A stretch of 64,000 nt of DNA from an uncultured Allobosea sp. (GCF_945956895.1 NZ_CAMFJF010000002.1:62001-126000), one strand, 5' to 3'. Shown: positions 8,414-18,381, counted from the first letter of the stretch. Notes: generated from the sequence alone by a model not told the origin. A program made the numbers and translations.

Positions 8414-9901
8414 ATGGCCACCGCTACAGCCCTCGTTGCCCGCCTCGACAACCGCGAGCCGGAATACCGCGTCCAGCCTCACAATATCGAGGCGGAGCAG
8501 GCATTGCTGGGCGCGATCCTGGTCAATAACGACGCCTTCTACCGCGTCTCCGACTTCCTGCAGCCGGACCATTTCTTCGAGCCGGTCCATACGCGCGTCT
8601 ACGAGCTCGTGTCGAGCATGATTCGGGCCGGCAAGATCGCGACGCCGATCACGCTCAAGACCTTCGTCAACGACATCGATCTCGGCGAGATCACGCCGAG
8701 CCAGTATCTCGCCCGCCTCGCCGCCGAGGCGACGACGGTCATCAACGCCGCCGATTACGGCCGCACGATCTACGACCTCGCGGTGCGCCGCCAGCTGATC
8801 GGCGTCGGCGAGGACCTCGTCAACGTCGCCTATGACGCGCCGGTCGAAATGGCGCCGCGCGAGCAGATCGAGGATGCCGAACGCCGGCTCTACGAGCTCG
8901 CCGAAAAGGGCCGCTACGAGGGCGGCTTCCAGAAATTCGACGGGGCGCTGCGCCTTGCGATCGACATGGCGGCCAGTGCCTACCAGCGCGCCGGCGGCCT
9001 CTCGGGCATCTCGACCGGCCTGCGCGATGTCGACCAGCGCATGGGCGGCCTGCAGCGCTCGGACCTTCTGGTGCTCGCCGGCCGTCCAGCCATGGGCAAG
9101 ACCTCGCTCGCCACCAATATCGCCTTCAACATCGCCAAGGCCTGGCGCGGCGAGCGGCAGGAGGACGGCTCGATCAAGTCGGTCGATGGCGGCATCGTCG
9201 GTTTCTTCTCGCTCGAAATGTCGGCCGACCAGCTCGCGACCCGTATCGTCGCCGAGCAATCGAGCATCTCCTCCTACAAGATCAGGCAAGGCCGCATCAC
9301 CGAGGGCGATTTCGCCCGATTGACCGATGTCGCCGCCCAGATCGAGAAACTGCCGCTCTATATCGACCAGACCGGCGGCATCTCGATCGCGCAACTGATG
9401 GCCCGCGCCCGGCGCCTGAAGCGCCAGAAGGGGCTCGACGTCCTGTTCATCGATTACCTGCAGCTGCTCTCGGGCTCGTCCAAGAACAGCCAGAACCGCG
9501 TGCAGGAGCTGACCGAGATCACGACCAGCCTGAAGGCGCTGGCCAAGGAGCTCAACGTCCCGATCATCGCGCTGTCGCAGCTCTCGCGTCAGGTCGAGAA
9601 CCGCGACGACAAGCGGCCGCAGCTCTCGGACCTGCGCGAATCCGGCTCGATCGAGCAGGACGCCGACGTGGTGATGTTCGTCTATCGTGAGGAATATTAC
9701 CTCAAGGGCAAGGAGCCGCGCCCCGGCACCGAAGAGCACAACAAGTGGCAGATCGAGATGGAAGCCATGCATGGCGTCGCCGAGCTGATCATCGGCAAGC
9801 AGCGCCACGGCCCGACCGGCGCCGTGGCCTTGCAGTTCGACGCGGATGTGACACGCTTCTCCGACCGCGCCGACGAGTTGCGCCTTCCGGACCGTGAATG
9901 A
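8414..9901 (+). CDS. dnaB: Replicative DNA helicase DnaB
   Basis: Hexameric 5'-3' helicase at the replication fork. The 495-residue protein has the N-terminal DnaB domain (PHNIEAEQALLGAILVNNDAF) and a RecA-type motor. Walker A is GRPAMGKTS at about residues 223-231, FFSLEMSADQLATR follows, Walker B is in DVLFIDYLQLLSG, and the arginine-finger region contains LSQLSRQVE and DLRESGSIEQDADVV. The length is normal and no intein is present. The alr start codon overlaps its stop (ATGA). Confidence 0.97.
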   Translation: MATATALVARLDNREPEYRVQPHNIEAEQALLGAILVNNDAFYRVSDFLQPDHFFEPVHTRVYELVSSMIRAGKIATPITLKTFVNDIDLGEITPSQYLARLAAEATTVINAADYGRTIYDLAVRRQLIGVGEDLVNVAYDAPVEMAPREQIEDAERRLYELAEKGRYEGGFQKFDGALRLAIDMAASAYQRAGGLSGISTGLRDVDQRMGGLQRSDLLVLAGRPAMGKTSLATNIAFNIAKAWRGERQEDGSIKSVDGGIVGFFSLEMSADQLATRIVAEQSSISSYKIRQGRITEGDFARLTDVAAQIEKLPLYIDQTGGISIAQLMARARRLKRQKGLDVLFIDYLQLLSGSSKNSQNRVQELTEITTSLKALAKELNVPIIALSQLSRQVENRDDKRPQLSDLRESGSIEQDADVVMFVYREEYYLKGKEPRPGTEEHNKWQIEMEAMHGVAELIIGKQRHGPTGAVALQFDADVTRFSDRADELRLPDRE

Positions 9902-11025
9902 TGCCTGCCGACCTGCCTGATCCCGCCTTTGGGGCGACGCTGACCATCGATCTCGACGCGCTGGTCTCGAACTGGCGCCTGCTCGGGAAGCGCGCCGGCA
10001 CCGAGGCCGGGGCCGTGGTCAAGGCCGACGCCTATGGCATCGGCATCGAGCCTGCCGTGACGGCGCTCGCCAAAGCCGGCTGCAAGAGCTTCTTCGTGGC
10101 ACATGTCTCGGAAGCCATCCGCGCCCGCAAGGTCGCGCCGGATGCCACGATCTACGTGCTGAACGGCTTGCTGCCCGGCGCCGCCGAGACCTTCGCCGCG
10201 CATGGCCTGTCGCCGGTTCTAGGCTCGCATGAGGAATTGCTGGAATGGGCCTCGTTCCGGCAGACTGGAGCGCAGGTCCGGCCGGCGGCGCTGCATGTCG
10301 ACACCGCGATGAACCGGCTCGGCCTTTGGCCGGGCGAGGGCCTCAATCTCGCCCGCGAGCGCTCCGGCGTGATCGCGGCGGCGGGAATCGGGCTGGTGAT
10401 GAGCCATTTCGCCTCCTCCGAGGACGAGGCCGCCCCGGCCAATGCCCGCCAGATCGCGGCCTTCGCCGAGATCGCGGCGGCGCTGCCCGACCTGCCGGCC
10501 TCGCTCAAGAACTCGTCCGGCCATTTCCTCAAGGACTGCCCGTCCTACCAGCTCACCCGGCCGGGCTATGCGCTTTATGGCGGCAACCCGACGCCCGGCC
10601 AGCCGAACCCGATGAAGCCAGTCGTGGGCCTGGAAGCGACGATCATCCAGACCCGCGAGGTCCAGGACGGCACGCAGGTCGGCTATAACGGGCGCTGGAC
10701 GGCCAAGGGCAAGCGCAGGCTCGCCACGATCTGCCTCGGCTATGCCGACGGCTATCCGCGCAACGGCAGCTGGACCGACACCTCGACCGGCGGCTCGGCG
10801 CTGATCGGCGGCGTCTCCTGCCCCTTCGTCGGCACGGTCTCGATGGACCTGATCATCATCGACGTGACCGATGCGCCGGCTGACGCCGCCAGGCGCGGCG
10901 GAAGCGTGACGCTGATCGGCGGGCCGCTCGACCTGGAAACCGTCGGCGGCGGCGCCAAGACGATCGGCTACGAGATCCTGACCAGCCTCGGCCGGCGTTA
11001 TCACCGGCGGTATGTGGGGCTTTGA
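9898..11025 (+). CDS. alr: Alanine racemase
   Basis: PLP enzyme that makes D-alanine for peptidoglycan. The 375-residue protein has the PLP lysine in AVVKADAYGIG (Lys about 42), the sequence FLKDCPSYQLTRPGYALYGG, the region around the catalytic Tyr (VGYNGRWTAKGKRRLATICLG, given in part) and YADGYPR. It overlaps the dnaB stop by four bases, so the two genes are translationally coupled; dnaB-alr-radA order is known in related bacteria. A second ATG directly follows the first, so the start is uncertain by one residue. Confidence 0.95.
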   Translation: MMPADLPDPAFGATLTIDLDALVSNWRLLGKRAGTEAGAVVKADAYGIGIEPAVTALAKAGCKSFFVAHVSEAIRARKVAPDATIYVLNGLLPGAAETFAAHGLSPVLGSHEELLEWASFRQTGAQVRPAALHVDTAMNRLGLWPGEGLNLARERSGVIAAAGIGLVMSHFASSEDEAAPANARQIAAFAEIAAALPDLPASLKNSSGHFLKDCPSYQLTRPGYALYGGNPTPGQPNPMKPVVGLEATIIQTREVQDGTQVGYNGRWTAKGKRRLATICLGYADGYPRNGSWTDTSTGGSALIGGVSCPFVGTVSMDLIIIDVTDAPADAARRGGSVTLIGGPLDLETVGGGAKTIGYEILTSLGRRYHRRYVGL

Positions 11026-11039
11026 GCGTGCATCAGGCC

Positions 11040-11141
11040 GTCATTCTCGGGCGAAGCGCAGCGCAGACCCGAGAATCTCAAGACACGAAGGCTCCGGTGC
11101 CTCCTTCGGCAAGAGATGCTCGGGTCAAGCCCGAGCATGAC
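11040..11141. repeat. Dispersed intergenic palindrome, class I variant
   Basis: Outer arms GTCATTCTCGGG and CCCGAGCATGAC. This TCTCGGG/CCCGAGCA subtype also occurs at 27554 and 45198. It starts 14 bases after the alr stop. Confidence 0.8.
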
Positions 11142-11188
11142 GCTGCTGCAATGACCTTCGCGCCTTTCCAAGTGCAGTTCCTCGGCTG

Positions 11189-12589
11189 ATGGCCAAGCGC
11201 GGTCCGACCTATCACTGCCAAGCCTGCGGGGCGGTCTATCACCGCTGGCAGGGCAAATGCGACGCCTGCGGGACATGGTCCTCGCTGGTCGAGGATGCGC
11301 AGGCCGCGCCCGTTCCGGGCGGCGGCCGGCCCTCCTCCGGCGGCCGGGCGCGCGGCCGCGTTTTCGCGCTGGAGACTCTGAAGGGCGAGACGCAGGACGC
11401 ACCGCGCATCGCATCCGGCATCGGGGAACTCGATCGCGTCACCGGCGGAGGCTTCGTGCCGGGCTCGGTGCTGCTGATCGGCGGCGATCCCGGCATCGGC
11501 AAGTCGACCTTGCTGATGCAGGCCTGCGCTGCGCTGGCCAAGGCGGGCAAGCGCGTCGTCTATGTCTCGGGCGAGGAGTCGACGGGCCAGGTACGGCTTC
11601 GCGCCGAGCGGATGGGGCTGGCCGAGGCGCCGGTCGATCTCGCGGCCGAGACCAATGTCGAGGATATCGTCGCGACGCTGGGCCAGGGCGAGCGCCCTGC
11701 CCTCGTGGTGATCGATTCGATCCAGACCATGTGGTCGGGCGAGGTCGAGAGCGCGCCTGGCACGGTGACGCAAGTGCGCGGCTCGGCGCAAGCCCTGATC
11801 CGCTATGCCAAGACATCAGGCGTCTGCCTGATCCTGGTCGGCCATGTCACCAAGGACGGCCAGATCGCCGGCCCTCGCGTGGTCGAACACATGGTCGATG
11901 CCGTGCTCTCCTTCGAGGGCGAAGGCGCGCATTCCTTCCGCATCCTGCGCGGCCAGAAGAACCGCTTCGGCGCGACCGACGAGATCGGCGTGTTCGAGAT
12001 GACCGGCAAGGGCCTGTCCGAGGTCACCAACCCCTCGGCGCTCTTCCTCGCGGGCCGTGATCAGCCGGCGCCGGGCGCCGCCGTTTTCGCGGGAATGGAG
12101 GGCACGCGGCCGGTCCTGGTCGAGATCCAGGCTTTGGTCGCGCCGACCGCGCTCGGCACGCCGCGCCGCGCCGTCGTCGGCTGGGAGAACAGCCGGCTCG
12201 CGATGGTGCTCGCCGTGCTCGAGACGCATGGCGGCCTGCGACTGGGCCAGCATGACGTCTATCTCAATGTCGCGGGTGGCCTGCGCGTCAACGAGCCGGC
12301 GGCCGATGTCGCTGTTGCCGCTGCGCTGGTCTCATCGCTCAGTGGAGCCACCCTGCCGCAGGAAGCGGTCTATTTCGGCGAGATCGCGCTTTCCGGCGCG
12401 ATTCGACCGGTCGCCGTAGCGGCTGCGCGCCTCAGGGAGGCCGCCAAGCTTGGCTTCGAGGCCGCGCTGATGCCAGCCGGCGGCGCCGACCACGGCGACG
12501 GCAACGGCCTGAACCTGCGCCGTTTCGGCCATGTCACGGAACTCGTTGCCGATATCGCCGCGCGCGCTCCTCGCAGAGATGTGAAATGA
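11189..12589 (+). CDS. radA: DNA repair protein RadA (Sms)
   Basis: RecA-like branch-migration helicase used in recombination. The 466-residue protein starts with a C4 zinc finger (Cys 10, 13, 24, 27 in YHCQACG and GKCDACG). Walker A is GGDPGIGKSTLL, and the RadA-specific KNRFG motif is in GQKNRFGATDEIG. The C-terminal Lon-like domain has the sequences LNVAGGLRVNEPAADVAVAAAL and GEIALSGAIRPV. All expected parts are present at normal length. It is followed by cvpA after 107 bases. Confidence 0.96.
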   Translation: MAKRGPTYHCQACGAVYHRWQGKCDACGTWSSLVEDAQAAPVPGGGRPSSGGRARGRVFALETLKGETQDAPRIASGIGELDRVTGGGFVPGSVLLIGGDPGIGKSTLLMQACAALAKAGKRVVYVSGEESTGQVRLRAERMGLAEAPVDLAAETNVEDIVATLGQGERPALVVIDSIQTMWSGEVESAPGTVTQVRGSAQALIRYAKTSGVCLILVGHVTKDGQIAGPRVVEHMVDAVLSFEGEGAHSFRILRGQKNRFGATDEIGVFEMTGKGLSEVTNPSALFLAGRDQPAPGAAVFAGMEGTRPVLVEIQALVAPTALGTPRRAVVGWENSRLAMVLAVLETHGGLRLGQHDVYLNVAGGLRVNEPAADVAVAAALVSSLSGATLPQEAVYFGEIALSGAIRPVAVAAARLREAAKLGFEAALMPAGGADHGDGNGLNLRRFGHVTELVADIAARAPRRDVK

Positions 12590-12696
12590 CAGCGCCGAAA
12601 GGGTGACGCAGAGGCCTGGAACGCGTATAGCAAAGCCGAAACGGCCGCCCTGCCTCCAGCCGGTCGGTACCTGACCACAGCAAAGCGGCCCTCCCA

Positions 12697-13311
12697 ATGC
12701 CTGTCACCATTCTCGATCTCGTCGTCATCGGCGTGATTCTGATCTCGGCTTTGCTCGCGGCCGTGCGCGGCTTCACGCGCGAAGTGCTGGCGATTGCCTC
12801 CTGGATCGCCGCGGCAGCCGTCGCCTGGCTCTTCCATCCGCAGCTCGTGCCCTTCATCCAGCAATATATTCCGGCAAGCTCGGCGCAGGGCACGATCGCA
12901 CTGGTCGCCTCGATCGCGGCGCTGTTCCTGGGCACGCTGATCGTCGTCTCGCTGATCACGGCGCGGATTTCCGACTTCGTGCTAGATTCCCGCATCGGCG
13001 CGCTCGACCGCACGCTCGGCTTCGTCTTCGGTGCGGCGCGCGGCCTGCTGCTGGCGGTGATCGGCTATGTCTTCTTCACGGCGCTGGTCGGCAACGAGAA
13101 GCTGCCGGCCTGGGCCAAGGACGCCAAGGCCACGCCGATCCTCGAAGAGACCGGCCGCTCGCTGCAGGCGATGCTGCCGCAGGATCTGAATGTCATCGTC
13201 GATAAAATGCTTAAAAAGCGGAAGCCCGAGGAAGGCAGCGAGGCCCCGGCCGAGGAGCCGCGCAGCCCCGCGACGCCGGCGCCGGTTGCACCTGCCCCAG
13301 CCCGTCCCTAA
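12697..13311 (+). CDS. cvpA: CvpA family membrane protein
   Basis: A 204-residue inner-membrane protein with four predicted helices in the first 130 residues (TILDLVVIGVILISALLAAVRG is the first, given here as a motif region) and the CvpA-type RGFTREVLAI segment. The C-terminal 40 residues are a Pro/Ala/Glu-rich cytoplasmic tail. The family was named for colicin V production in E. coli and is implicated in envelope stress. Its place directly before purF matches the widespread cvpA-purF pair. Confidence 0.9.
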   Translation: MPVTILDLVVIGVILISALLAAVRGFTREVLAIASWIAAAAVAWLFHPQLVPFIQQYIPASSAQGTIALVASIAALFLGTLIVVSLITARISDFVLDSRIGALDRTLGFVFGAARGLLLAVIGYVFFTALVGNEKLPAWAKDAKATPILEETGRSLQAMLPQDLNVIVDKMLKKRKPEEGSEAPAEEPRSPATPAPVAPAPARP

Positions 13312-13356
13312 TTAGCGCGTAGACAGTTCGCTCAAGCCCCTCGCCTGGAGCCAGAC

Positions 13357-14829
13357 ATGATCTCGCAAACCGAGCGCGATGCCGCCTTCGATCCCAATGC
13401 CGACCGGCTGCGGGAGGAATGCGGCGTCTTCGGCATCTATGGCCATGCCGATGCCGCGGCGCTGACCGCGCTCGGCCTGCACGCGCTGCAGCATCGCGGC
13501 CAGGAGGCGGCGGGTATCGTCTCCTTCGACGGCAAGCGCTTCCATTCGGAGCGCCGCCTCGGCCTCGTCGGCGACGCCTTCTCGGAAGCGAGCGTCATCG
13601 ACAAGCTGAAGGGCAAGCAGGCCATCGGCCATGTCCGCTATTCCACGACGGGCGAGACCATCCTGCGCAACGTGCAGCCGCTCTTCTCCGAACTGCATGG
13701 CGGCGGCTTCGCCGTGGCGCATAACGGCAACCTGACCAACGGGCTGACGCTTCGCCGCAACCTCGTCCGCGACGGCGCGATCTACCAATCGACTTCCGAC
13801 ACCGAGGTGCTGCTGCATCTCGTGGCGCGCAGCCGCAAGCAGCAATTCGTCGACCGCTTCGTCGAGGCCATCCGCCAGATCGAAGGCGCCTATGCCTTCG
13901 TCGGCATCACCAACAAGAAACTGATCGGCGCCCGCGACCCGCTCGGCATCCGACCGCTGGTGCTCGGCGAGCTCGATGGCGCGCCTATCCTGACCTCCGA
14001 GACCTGCGCGCTCGACATCATCGGCGCCAAGTTCGTCCGCGAGATCGAGAACGGCGAGGTCGTGATCATCTCCGAAGCGGGGATCGAGAGCCACAAGCCC
14101 TTCCCGCCCGTGCCGGAGCGGCCCTGCATCTTCGAATACATCTATTTCGCCCGCCCCGATTCCATCGTGAAGGGCCGCAGCATCTACGAGCGCCGCAAGG
14201 CGATGGGTGCCGTGCTGGCGCAGGAATCGCCTGCCGAGGCCGATGTCGTCGTGCCCGTGCCGGATTCCGGTGTGCCGGCCGCGCTGGGCTATGCCCAGGC
14301 CAGCGGTATCCCCTTCGAGCTCGGCATCATCCGAAACCACTATGTCGGCCGCACCTTCATCGAGCCGACGCAGAAGGTCCGCGAGCTCGGCGTCAAGCTG
14401 AAGCACTCGGCCAACCGCTCGGTGGTCGAGGGCAAGCGGGTCATTCTGGTCGACGATTCAATCGTGCGCGGCACGACCTCGTTCAAGATCGTGAAGATGA
14501 TGCGCGAGGCGGGCGCCCGCGAGGTGCATTTCCGCATCTCCTCGCCGCCGATCACCCACCCCGATTATTACGGCATCGACACGCCGGACCGGGAGAAGCT
14601 GCTCGCCGCGACCCATTCGCTGGAAGAGATGCGCCAGTTCGTCGGCGCCGATTCGCTGGCCTTCATCTCGGTGGACGGTCTCTACCGCGCCATGGGCCAC
14701 GAGCGCCGTGACCCGACCCGGCCGCAATTCACCGACCACTGCTTCACCGGCGACTATCCGACCTCGCTGACCGACGTGATCGGCGAGAGCGCCAAGCAGC
14801 AGATCTCGCTGCTGGCCGAAGCCGGCTGA
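13357..14829 (+). CDS. purF: Amidophosphoribosyltransferase
   Basis: First committed step of purine synthesis, transferring glutamine nitrogen to PRPP. The 490-residue protein has a short propeptide ending before the nucleophile Cys 22 (EECGVFGIYGH) and the Ntn glutaminase core with HRGQEAAGI and GHVRYSTTG. The phosphoribosyltransferase domain has the PRPP loop VILVDDSIVRGTT. Four conserved cysteine-containing segments, such as RPCIFEYIYFARPDS, agree with the family, though an iron-sulfur cluster cannot be confirmed by eye. GGAGCC precedes the ATG. Confidence 0.97.
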   Translation: MISQTERDAAFDPNADRLREECGVFGIYGHADAAALTALGLHALQHRGQEAAGIVSFDGKRFHSERRLGLVGDAFSEASVIDKLKGKQAIGHVRYSTTGETILRNVQPLFSELHGGGFAVAHNGNLTNGLTLRRNLVRDGAIYQSTSDTEVLLHLVARSRKQQFVDRFVEAIRQIEGAYAFVGITNKKLIGARDPLGIRPLVLGELDGAPILTSETCALDIIGAKFVREIENGEVVIISEAGIESHKPFPPVPERPCIFEYIYFARPDSIVKGRSIYERRKAMGAVLAQESPAEADVVVPVPDSGVPAALGYAQASGIPFELGIIRNHYVGRTFIEPTQKVRELGVKLKHSANRSVVEGKRVILVDDSIVRGTTSFKIVKMMREAGAREVHFRISSPPITHPDYYGIDTPDREKLLAATHSLEEMRQFVGADSLAFISVDGLYRAMGHERRDPTRPQFTDHCFTGDYPTSLTDVIGESAKQQISLLAEAG

Positions 14830-14848
14830 GCTTTCGAAAGAATGGGCT

Positions 14849-14961
14849 GTCATCCCGGGCGAAGCGCAGCGCAGACCCGGGATCCATGCCTGAACCTTCA
14901 TCGGAAGCGCTCCGGCATGGATCCCGGATCGGCGCCGCTATCGCGGCTTGCCCGGGATGAC
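14849..14961. repeat. Dispersed intergenic palindrome, class I
   Basis: GTCATCCCGGG...CCCGGGATGAC outer arms with inner ATCCATGCC and GGCATGGAT arms, 19 bases after the purF stop. Confidence 0.85.
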
Positions 14962-14992
14962 GGCGCGTAAGGGAACCGGGACAACTCTCATC

Positions 14993-15733
14993 ATGACCAA
15001 ACCATTGCAGGGGCGCGTCGCGCTCGTCACCGGCGCGTCGCGCGGCATCGGCCGCGCTGCGGCCCTGGCCTTCACTGAGGCCGGCGCGCATGTCATCGCG
15101 CTTGCTCGCACCGCCGGCGCGCTCGAGGAACTCGACGACGAGATTCGTGAGCTCGGCGGCAGCGCCACCCTGGTGCCGCTCGATCTCGCCGATGCAGGCG
15201 GGCTGGAGAAGCTCGGACTCGCCGTGACGGAGCGCTGGGGCAAGCTCGACATCCTGCTCGCCAATGCCGGTATCCTCGGCGGCCTCAGCCCGCTCGGCCA
15301 TGTGACCGAAAAGGACTGGGCCAAGGTGCTCGACATCAACGTCACAGCCAACTGGCGCCTGCTTAAGGCGCTCGATCCGGCGCTGCGCGCCTCGGATGCC
15401 GGCCGTGTCCTGCTGATGTCTTCCGGCGCCGCGCACAAATGCACGGCCTATTGGGGTCCCTATTCGGTCTCCAAGGCTGCGGTGGAGGCTCTGGGGCGCA
15501 CCTATGCGGCCGAGACGGCGACAACCCCGGTCAAGCTCATGCTGGTCAATCCGGGCCCCTTACGCACCCGGATGCGGGCCGAGGCGATGCCGGGCGAAGA
15601 TCCGAAGGTGCTGAAGGCGCCGGAGGAGCTGGCGCCGCATCTGGTCCGGCTCGCCTCGCCAGACTGGAACGAGAGCGGCAAGATCTTCGACTTCCCGCAA
15701 GGCAAGGTGCTGACCCCGCAGTTGCCGGTTTGA
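14993..15733 (+). CDS. Short-chain dehydrogenase/reductase
   Basis: A 246-residue classical SDR oxidoreductase. It shows the cofactor motif TGASRGIGRAAA (about residues 15-26), LANAGILGG, the catalytic Ser in LLMSSGAAH and the Tyr-x3-Lys in YSVSKAAVEALG. Substrate is unknown. Genes of this type often follow purF in Hyphomicrobiales and are annotated only as SDR. The chosen start MTKPLQGRVALVTG fits the family; a longer frame from 14948 begins inside the palindromic element and is rejected. Confidence 0.85.
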   Translation: MTKPLQGRVALVTGASRGIGRAAALAFTEAGAHVIALARTAGALEELDDEIRELGGSATLVPLDLADAGGLEKLGLAVTERWGKLDILLANAGILGGLSPLGHVTEKDWAKVLDINVTANWRLLKALDPALRASDAGRVLLMSSGAAHKCTAYWGPYSVSKAAVEALGRTYAAETATTPVKLMLVNPGPLRTRMRAEAMPGEDPKVLKAPEELAPHLVRLASPDWNESGKIFDFPQGKVLTPQLPV

Positions 15734-15754
15734 GGCCACTCCGCCCTCAGCATC

Positions 15755-15788
15755 GTCATTGCGAGGCGCGAAGCGGCGAAGCAATGAC
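15755..15788. repeat. Short class II palindrome
   Basis: GTCATTGCGAGG...GCAATGAC with an almost perfect 34-base inverted repeat, between the convergent SDR and flavoprotein genes. It looks like a deleted form of the class II elements at 26628 and 57498, retaining only the ends. Confidence 0.6.
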
Positions 15789-15803
15789 GGACTTGTTTCT
15801 TGG

Positions 15804-16901
15804 TTATTCGGCCCGCAGCCAGCGCAGCAGACCGACCTGATCGCCGCTCTCCACCGCAGCCGCGACGCGCCGGCCGACCGCCGCGCCGAACTTGTAGCCA
15901 TGGCCGGAACAGGCCGAGACTGCCGTCACGCGGCCGAACTGCCGCGACAGGAACTTGCGGTCCGCCGTGAAGGTGTAGGCGCAGGTCACGACGCGCTCGA
16001 CGCGATACTCGGCGATGCGCGCGAAGGGCGGCGCGAAATAGTCGCGGATCTGCTCGCCCTCACCTGCCCGTGGCTCGCGCTCCTCGTCGGGCTGGCGCGG
16101 GCGCTTGTGGACGCCGGCGCCGACCTTGAGGCCGGTGCCGTCCACAGGCGGCAGGACATAGCCGTCGACCGTGCCGCCGACATCGACGATGACCGGGGCC
16201 GCCTCCCAGGCCGCCTTCAGGTCATCAGGCGGGTCGAGATAGGCGACGGCCGTGCGATAGGTCGTCAGCACGTCCGCAAGCTCCGGCAGGAGCTTCAGCA
16301 CCCAGGCGCCGGAGCTGACGACGATACGGTCGAAGCTCGCCGCCTCGCCATCGGCCAAGCCGATGCGGCCGCTCTCGGGATCAATCGATGCGACCGTCGC
16401 CCCCTCGCGCAAGGTGACGCCGCGCTCGCGCAGCAGGCGCACCATGTCGGCGGCGATGCGGGCCGGGAAGAGCGCGCCGCCCTCGGGGCTGAGATAGGCG
16501 TAGCGGATCGTCGCCGGATCGATGAAGGGGTAGCGTCGGGCGGCCTCAGCCGCATCATAGAGCTCGTAGGGCGAGGCCATGCGGTCGAGGCCTTCGCGGT
16601 ACTCCTCGCCCTCGTCGCCTTCGGTCTGGGAGATGCCGAGCACGCCGCAGGGCGCGTAATGCTGCCTGCCGAGATCGGCCCAGAGTTCGCCCCAGGCCTC
16701 GAAGGCCTCGGTGATGGTGCGGGCATAGCCGTCGGCGCCGCCATAGGCGCGACGAATGATGCGGTGCTGGTCGCCGGAGGCCGCATAGGGGTTGGGGATC
16801 TGCGGCGCCTGCTCGAACAGCGTCACCTCATGCCCGCGCTTGTTCAGCGACCAAGCGGTGGAAAGCCCGGCGATACCGGCGCCGACGACCGCGACCTTCA
16901 T
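15804..16901 (-). CDS. FAD-dependent amine oxidase of the sarcosine oxidase type
   Basis: A 365-residue DAO-superfamily flavoprotein. The dinucleotide motif is VVGAGIAGLSTAWSL (residues 5-19), followed by HRIIRRAYGG, which resembles the flavin-contacting stretch of monomeric sarcosine oxidase. The segment VVTCAYTFTADRKF places a Cys where that family attaches FAD covalently. GHGYKFGAAVGR near the end fits the same fold. The likely reaction is oxidation of an N-methyl or secondary amine, but the substrate is unknown; N-methyltryptophan oxidase-like activity is an alternative. It overlaps the der stop by one base (TGATG), so it is co-translated with der, an unusual partner. Confidence 0.8.
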   Translation of the reverse strand: MKVAVVGAGIAGLSTAWSLNKRGHEVTLFEQAPQIPNPYAASGDQHRIIRRAYGGADGYARTITEAFEAWGELWADLGRQHYAPCGVLGISQTEGDEGEEYREGLDRMASPYELYDAAEAARRYPFIDPATIRYAYLSPEGGALFPARIAADMVRLLRERGVTLREGATVASIDPESGRIGLADGEAASFDRIVVSSGAWVLKLLPELADVLTTYRTAVAYLDPPDDLKAAWEAAPVIVDVGGTVDGYVLPPVDGTGLKVGAGVHKRPRQPDEEREPRAGEGEQIRDYFAPPFARIAEYRVERVVTCAYTFTADRKFLSRQFGRVTAVSACSGHGYKFGAAVGRRVAAAVESGDQVGLLRWLRAE

Positions 16902-18298
16902 CAGCCCTTGCGCTCCTTGTCATAGGGATTGGCGCCGCCGCGGCGATGCAGGCGGATCGGCGTCCCCGGCAGTTCGAACGCATCCCGCAGGTTGTTGACG
17001 AGATAGCGCGTGTAGGACACCGGCAGATGGTCGAGCTGGTTGCCGAACAGCGCGAAGGTCGGCGGCCGAGCCTTGGCCTGCGTCATGTAGCGGATCTTGA
17101 TGCGCCGGCCGGCGACCGCCGGAGGCGGATGCGCCGAGAGCACGCCTTCGAGCCAGCGGTTGATGCGCGCGGTCGAGACGCGACGGTTCCAGACCCCGTA
17201 GGCCGAGAACACGCCCTGCATCAACTTGTCGATACCCTCGCCGGCCAAACCCGAAAGCGGGATGATCGGCACGCCGCGGACCTGTGCCAGCAGATGGTTG
17301 GCCTTCTCCTTGAGCTCGGCCAGCAGGCCCTGCTTGTCGGCGACGAGGTCCCATTTGTTGAGGCCGATCACGACCGCCCGGCCCTCGCGCTCGGTCAGGT
17401 CGACCAGCGTCAGGTCCTGCTTCTCGAAGGGGATCGTCGCATCGAGCAGCACGACGACGACCTCGGCGAAGCGGATCGCGCGCAGCGAATCCGCAACCGA
17501 GAGCTTCTCCAGCTTTTCCTCGATGCGGGCGCGCTTGCGCATGCCGGCGGTGTCGAAGAGCTTGACCTTGCGGCCGCGCCATTCCCAGTCGACCGAGATG
17601 GTGTCGCGGGTGATGCCGGCCTCGGGGCCGGTCAGCATCCGGTCCTCGCCGATCATGCGGTTGACCAGCGTCGACTTGCCGGCGTTCGGGCGGCCGATGA
17701 TGGTGACGCGCAGCGGGCGATCGGGATCGATCTCCTCCTCGTCCTCCGAATCGGCGGCGGGAACGTCGGCCCAGGCCGTCTCGTCCTCGTCGTCCTCAGG
17801 TTCGTCGGGGATGTAAGGCGCGAGCGCCTCCAGCAGGTCCGAGGTGCCCTCGCCGTGCTCGGCCGAGAACGGCACGGGGTCGCCGAGGCCGAGCCCATAG
17901 GACTCGATGATGCCGTCGGTGCCTTTTTTCCCCTCGGCCTTGTTGGCGAGCAGGATCACCGGCTTGCCGGAGCGGCGCACCAGATCGGCGAAAGGCTGGT
18001 CCATCGGCGTGATGCCGAGGCGGGCGTCGATCATGAAGAGCACGACATCGGCCTGCGCGATCGCGGTCTCGGTCTGGGCGCGCATGCGGCCGGCGAGCGA
18101 ATCCTTGTCGGCCTCCTCGAGGCCGGCCGTATCGATCACCTTGAAGCGGAGATGGCCGAGGGTGGCGTCACCCTCGCGACGGTCGCGCGTCACGCCCGGC
18201 CGGTCGTCGACCAGCGCGAGCTTCTTGCCGACCAGCCGGTTGAACAGCGTCGACTTGCCGACATTGGGGCGCCCGATCAGGGCGACGATGGCTGTCAT
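16901..18298 (-). CDS. der: Ribosome-associated GTPase Der (EngA)
   Basis: Double-GTPase needed for 50S subunit assembly. The 465-residue protein has two G domains: [26 protein letters not shown] in the first and [26 protein letters not shown] in the second. A C-terminal KH-like domain ends [19 protein letters not shown]. An acidic linker of about 30 residues (EDDEDETAW...EDEEEIDP) separates the G domains and is longer than in E. coli. It lies between a YfgM-like gene upstream and the flavoprotein downstream. Confidence 0.97.
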   Translation of the reverse strand: MTAIVALIGRPNVGKSTLFNRLVGKKLALVDDRPGVTRDRREGDATLGHLRFKVIDTAGLEEADKDSLAGRMRAQTETAIAQADVVLFMIDARLGITPMDQPFADLVRRSGKPVILLANKAEGKKGTDGIIESYGLGLGDPVPFSAEHGEGTSDLLEALAPYIPDEPEDDEDETAWADVPAADSEDEEEIDPDRPLRVTIIGRPNAGKSTLVNRMIGEDRMLTGPEAGITRDTISVDWEWRGRKVKLFDTAGMRKRARIEEKLEKLSVADSLRAIRFAEVVVVLLDATIPFEKQDLTLVDLTEREGRAVVIGLNKWDLVADKQGLLAELKEKANHLLAQVRGVPIIPLSGLAGEGIDKLMQGVFSAYGVWNRRVSTARINRWLEGVLSAHPPPAVAGRRIKIRYMTQAKARPPTFALFGNQLDHLPVSYTRYLVNNLRDAFELPGTPIRLHRRGGANPYDKERKG

Positions 18299-18381
18299 CA
18301 GATTTCACACATTTTCGCCGTCGTCCCGGTTCGCCGAAGCGAGAAGCCGGGGCGGCGGCGCCGTTGGAGCGAGGCTCCGGT

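Noticed and set aside
8402..9808. Minus-strand open frame opposite dnaB
   Set aside because: Shadow of dnaB on the other strand without motif content.
18312..18360. GTCGTCCCGG-like sequence between der and the YfgM-like gene
   Set aside because: It resembles one arm of a class I palindrome but the right-hand arm is poor, so it was not counted.
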